Shown here: piece by piece, positions 4,030-5,145 of the stretch
Layout: the number at the start of each line of letters is the position of its first letter
Position numbering within the stretch: the stretch's first letter is position 1
Notes under the pieces: generated by a model
The model's input: the letters and a program-made list of their open reading frames with translations, nothing else
Database searches by the model: none
Told to the model about the DNA's origin: nothing
Program-made: the position numbers and the translations under genes
Assembly (NCBI GenBank): GCA_013360535.1
Contig: JABWBL010000290.1
Location: 1 to 5,145, forward strand
From: Planctomycetaceae bacterium
GTDB taxonomy: Bacteria > Planctomycetota > UBA1135 > GCA-002686595
Direction of reading: 5' to 3'
DNA length: 5,145 nt

Positions 4030-5145
4030 CTAGCCGTCGGAAGGCGCGCCCGTCTCGGGAGGCTTCGTCTCCGGAGGGGTCGAGCCCGCGGTCGGGGCGG
4101 GAGCCGGGGCCGGGGTCGGTTTTGGGGCGCCACTGGGCCGGGCTTCCGGCGGCCAGATGTAGGCGGCGCGGTAGAGCTCGGCGAGCCGCAGGTCGCGACG
4201 GAACTCGGACTGGGCCTTCAGGTCGCGCTCGCGCAGGAGCTTCTGGACGTGAAGGTCGGCGAACTGGCTGCTGTCGAGGCGCTCGAGCCCGTCGACCCGC
4301 ACCACGAGGAAGCCGGCGATCTCGTTCTCCACGCGGTGCGCGGCGACCTCGCTGATCGCGCCGGCCTTGGCGGTCTCGAAAAACTCGGCCAGCGACGGGA
4401 AGGCCCGCTTGGCGTTCTCGAGTTCGGTCATCGGGAGCAGGCCGCCCTGCCGGGCGCTCCCGCCGTCGGCGGAGTAGGTCTTGGCGAGCTCCCCGAAGTC
4501 CTCGCCTCCCAGCGCCCGCTCGCGCAGGGCCGCCGCCAGTTCCTGCGCCCGACGGCCGGATCCAGCCTGGGCGGCGCTCACCAGGATCGCCTGCACCCGG
4601 ATGCGGGCGGGGAAGAGCTGCTCGATCGGCTGGCGTCGGTACTGGTAGAGCAGGCGGCTGGGGCTGACGAAGCGGTCGACGTACGGTCGGCCGGAGACAC
4701 CCGGGTCGCGGCCGTCGACGGAGCGTTGCCAGAGCTCGCGGTAGTAGAAGTCCTGCCGCTGCTCGCGGAAGGTCTCGGCGTCGAGGTTGGACTGCTTGAG
4801 CACCGAGCCGAAGCCGGAGACGGAGCCGGCGTCCTCGATGAAGCCCTGCAGGTCGTCGTCGACCAGCGTCTTCACGCGCTCGGGGTCGAAACCGAGGTCG
4901 CGGCCGGCCTGGGACATCAGCTTGTTCTTCAGGAACCCGGCGTGGTTCTCCTGGGCCGCCTTGAGCTGCTCGGCCTCGTTGGTGACCGACTGGCCGAGGC
5001 GGCGCAGCTCGCGGAAGAACTCGCCGAAGGTCACGACCTCCTCGTTGACGACGAGGTAGATCTCGTTGAGCCGCTCGACGGCGCCGACCGGGCCTTGCGC
5101 CTGCTCGGCGACGGGGGCGGCTCCCCCCGCGGGCGGCGGTGCCTG
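4030..5145 (-). CDS. SurA-like periplasmic peptidyl-prolyl isomerase/chaperone (partial, 5' end missing)
   Basis: The frame is open from the right edge (371 visible residues) to a TAG at 4030. Visible residues 23-38 (VERLNEIYLVVNEEVV) match the way SurA-family mature proteins begin, and the helical N-terminal domain continues to about residue 175 with the characteristic Leu-x2-Glu-x-Phe-Arg helix (LDAETFREQ). A parvulin domain follows at about 183-285, with RVQAILVS, then DFGELAKTYSADGGSARQGG, the conserved loop of the family. The usual catalytic His in the first strand appears as Gln (VQAIL), so isomerase activity may be weak or lost. The last ~40 residues are a Pro/Ala/Thr-rich tail, unusual for SurA. 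Such proteins escort unfolded outer-membrane and secreted proteins through the periplasm. An in-frame GTG at 5034 is internal, because homology continues upstream of it; the real start and signal peptide lie beyond the window. Confidence 0.85.
   Translation of the reverse strand, partial: QAPPPAGGAAPVAEQAQGPVGAVERLNEIYLVVNEEVVTFGEFFRELRRLGQSVTNEAEQLKAAQENHAGFLKNKLMSQAGRDLGFDPERVKTLVDDDLQGFIEDAGSVSGFGSVLKQSNLDAETFREQRQDFYYRELWQRSVDGRDPGVSGRPYVDRFVSPSRLLYQYRRQPIEQLFPARIRVQAILVSAAQAGSGRRAQELAAALRERALGGEDFGELAKTYSADGGSARQGGLLPMTELENAKRAFPSLAEFFETAKAGAISEVAAHRVENEIAGFLVVRVDGLERLDSSQFADLHVQKLLRERDLKAQSEFRRDLRLAELYRAAYIWPPEARPSGAPKPTPAPAPAPTAGSTPPETKPPETGAPSDG

Noticed and set aside
5032..5034. GTG as start of the SurA-like gene
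   Set aside because: The frame continues upstream with typical SurA N-terminal sequence to the window edge, so this Val codon is internal.
1..5145. CRISPR array, tRNA, rRNA, insertion sequence
   Set aside because: I saw no regularly spaced short repeats, no cloverleaf-like or rRNA-like sequence, no transposase frame and no paired terminal inverted repeats.

Overview
High-GC (roughly two thirds G+C) bacterial chromosomal DNA in which every credible gene lies on the minus strand, so the genes read from the right edge to the left. The protein families (a periplasmic SurA-like chaperone, a membrane-anchored prenyltransferase/squalene-cyclase-fold protein with a Gly/Arg-rich linker, lipoproteins, a sulfatase remnant and Cys-rich secreted domains) resemble what I know from Planctomycetota, with Myxococcota as the main alternative. 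This placement rests on family resemblance only.

Layout in transcription order. (1) 5145-4030: a SurA-like peptidyl-prolyl isomerase whose 5' end lies outside the window. A UUCG-type hairpin follows its stop. (2) 4029-3813: an intergenic region with the only AT-rich promoter-like patch (near 3974-3999), an 8-bp inverted repeat in the presumed leader, and a clear Shine-Dalgarno site. (3) 3812-2235: a 525-aa protein with a TonB-type N-terminal membrane helix, a strongly acidic/proline linker, a Gly/Arg-rich linker and a 350-aa alpha/alpha-toroid domain. A strong intrinsic terminator follows. (4) 2016-790: a 408-aa lipoprotein carrying a second copy of the same toroid, the same length without gaps and about 82% identical by hand count, followed by a closely related terminator at the same distance from the stop. 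(5) 639-75: a damaged or chimeric locus, with a lipoprotein signal and the first ~40 mature residues of a sulfatase, then a +1 frame change, then a Cys-rich domain carrying the secretory phospholipase A2 signature. (6) 69-1: the first codons of another gene, apparently with a signal peptide.

The central feature is the tandem pair. Two almost identical toroid domains were given unrelated N-termini, so one copy should sit at the inner membrane on a TonB-like, possibly proton-motive-force-coupled anchor, and the other should be a lipid-anchored envelope protein, probably at the outer membrane. With a SurA-like chaperone next door, the window looks like a cell-envelope neighbourhood. No ExbB/ExbD partner is visible here, and the substrate or ligand of the toroids is unknown.
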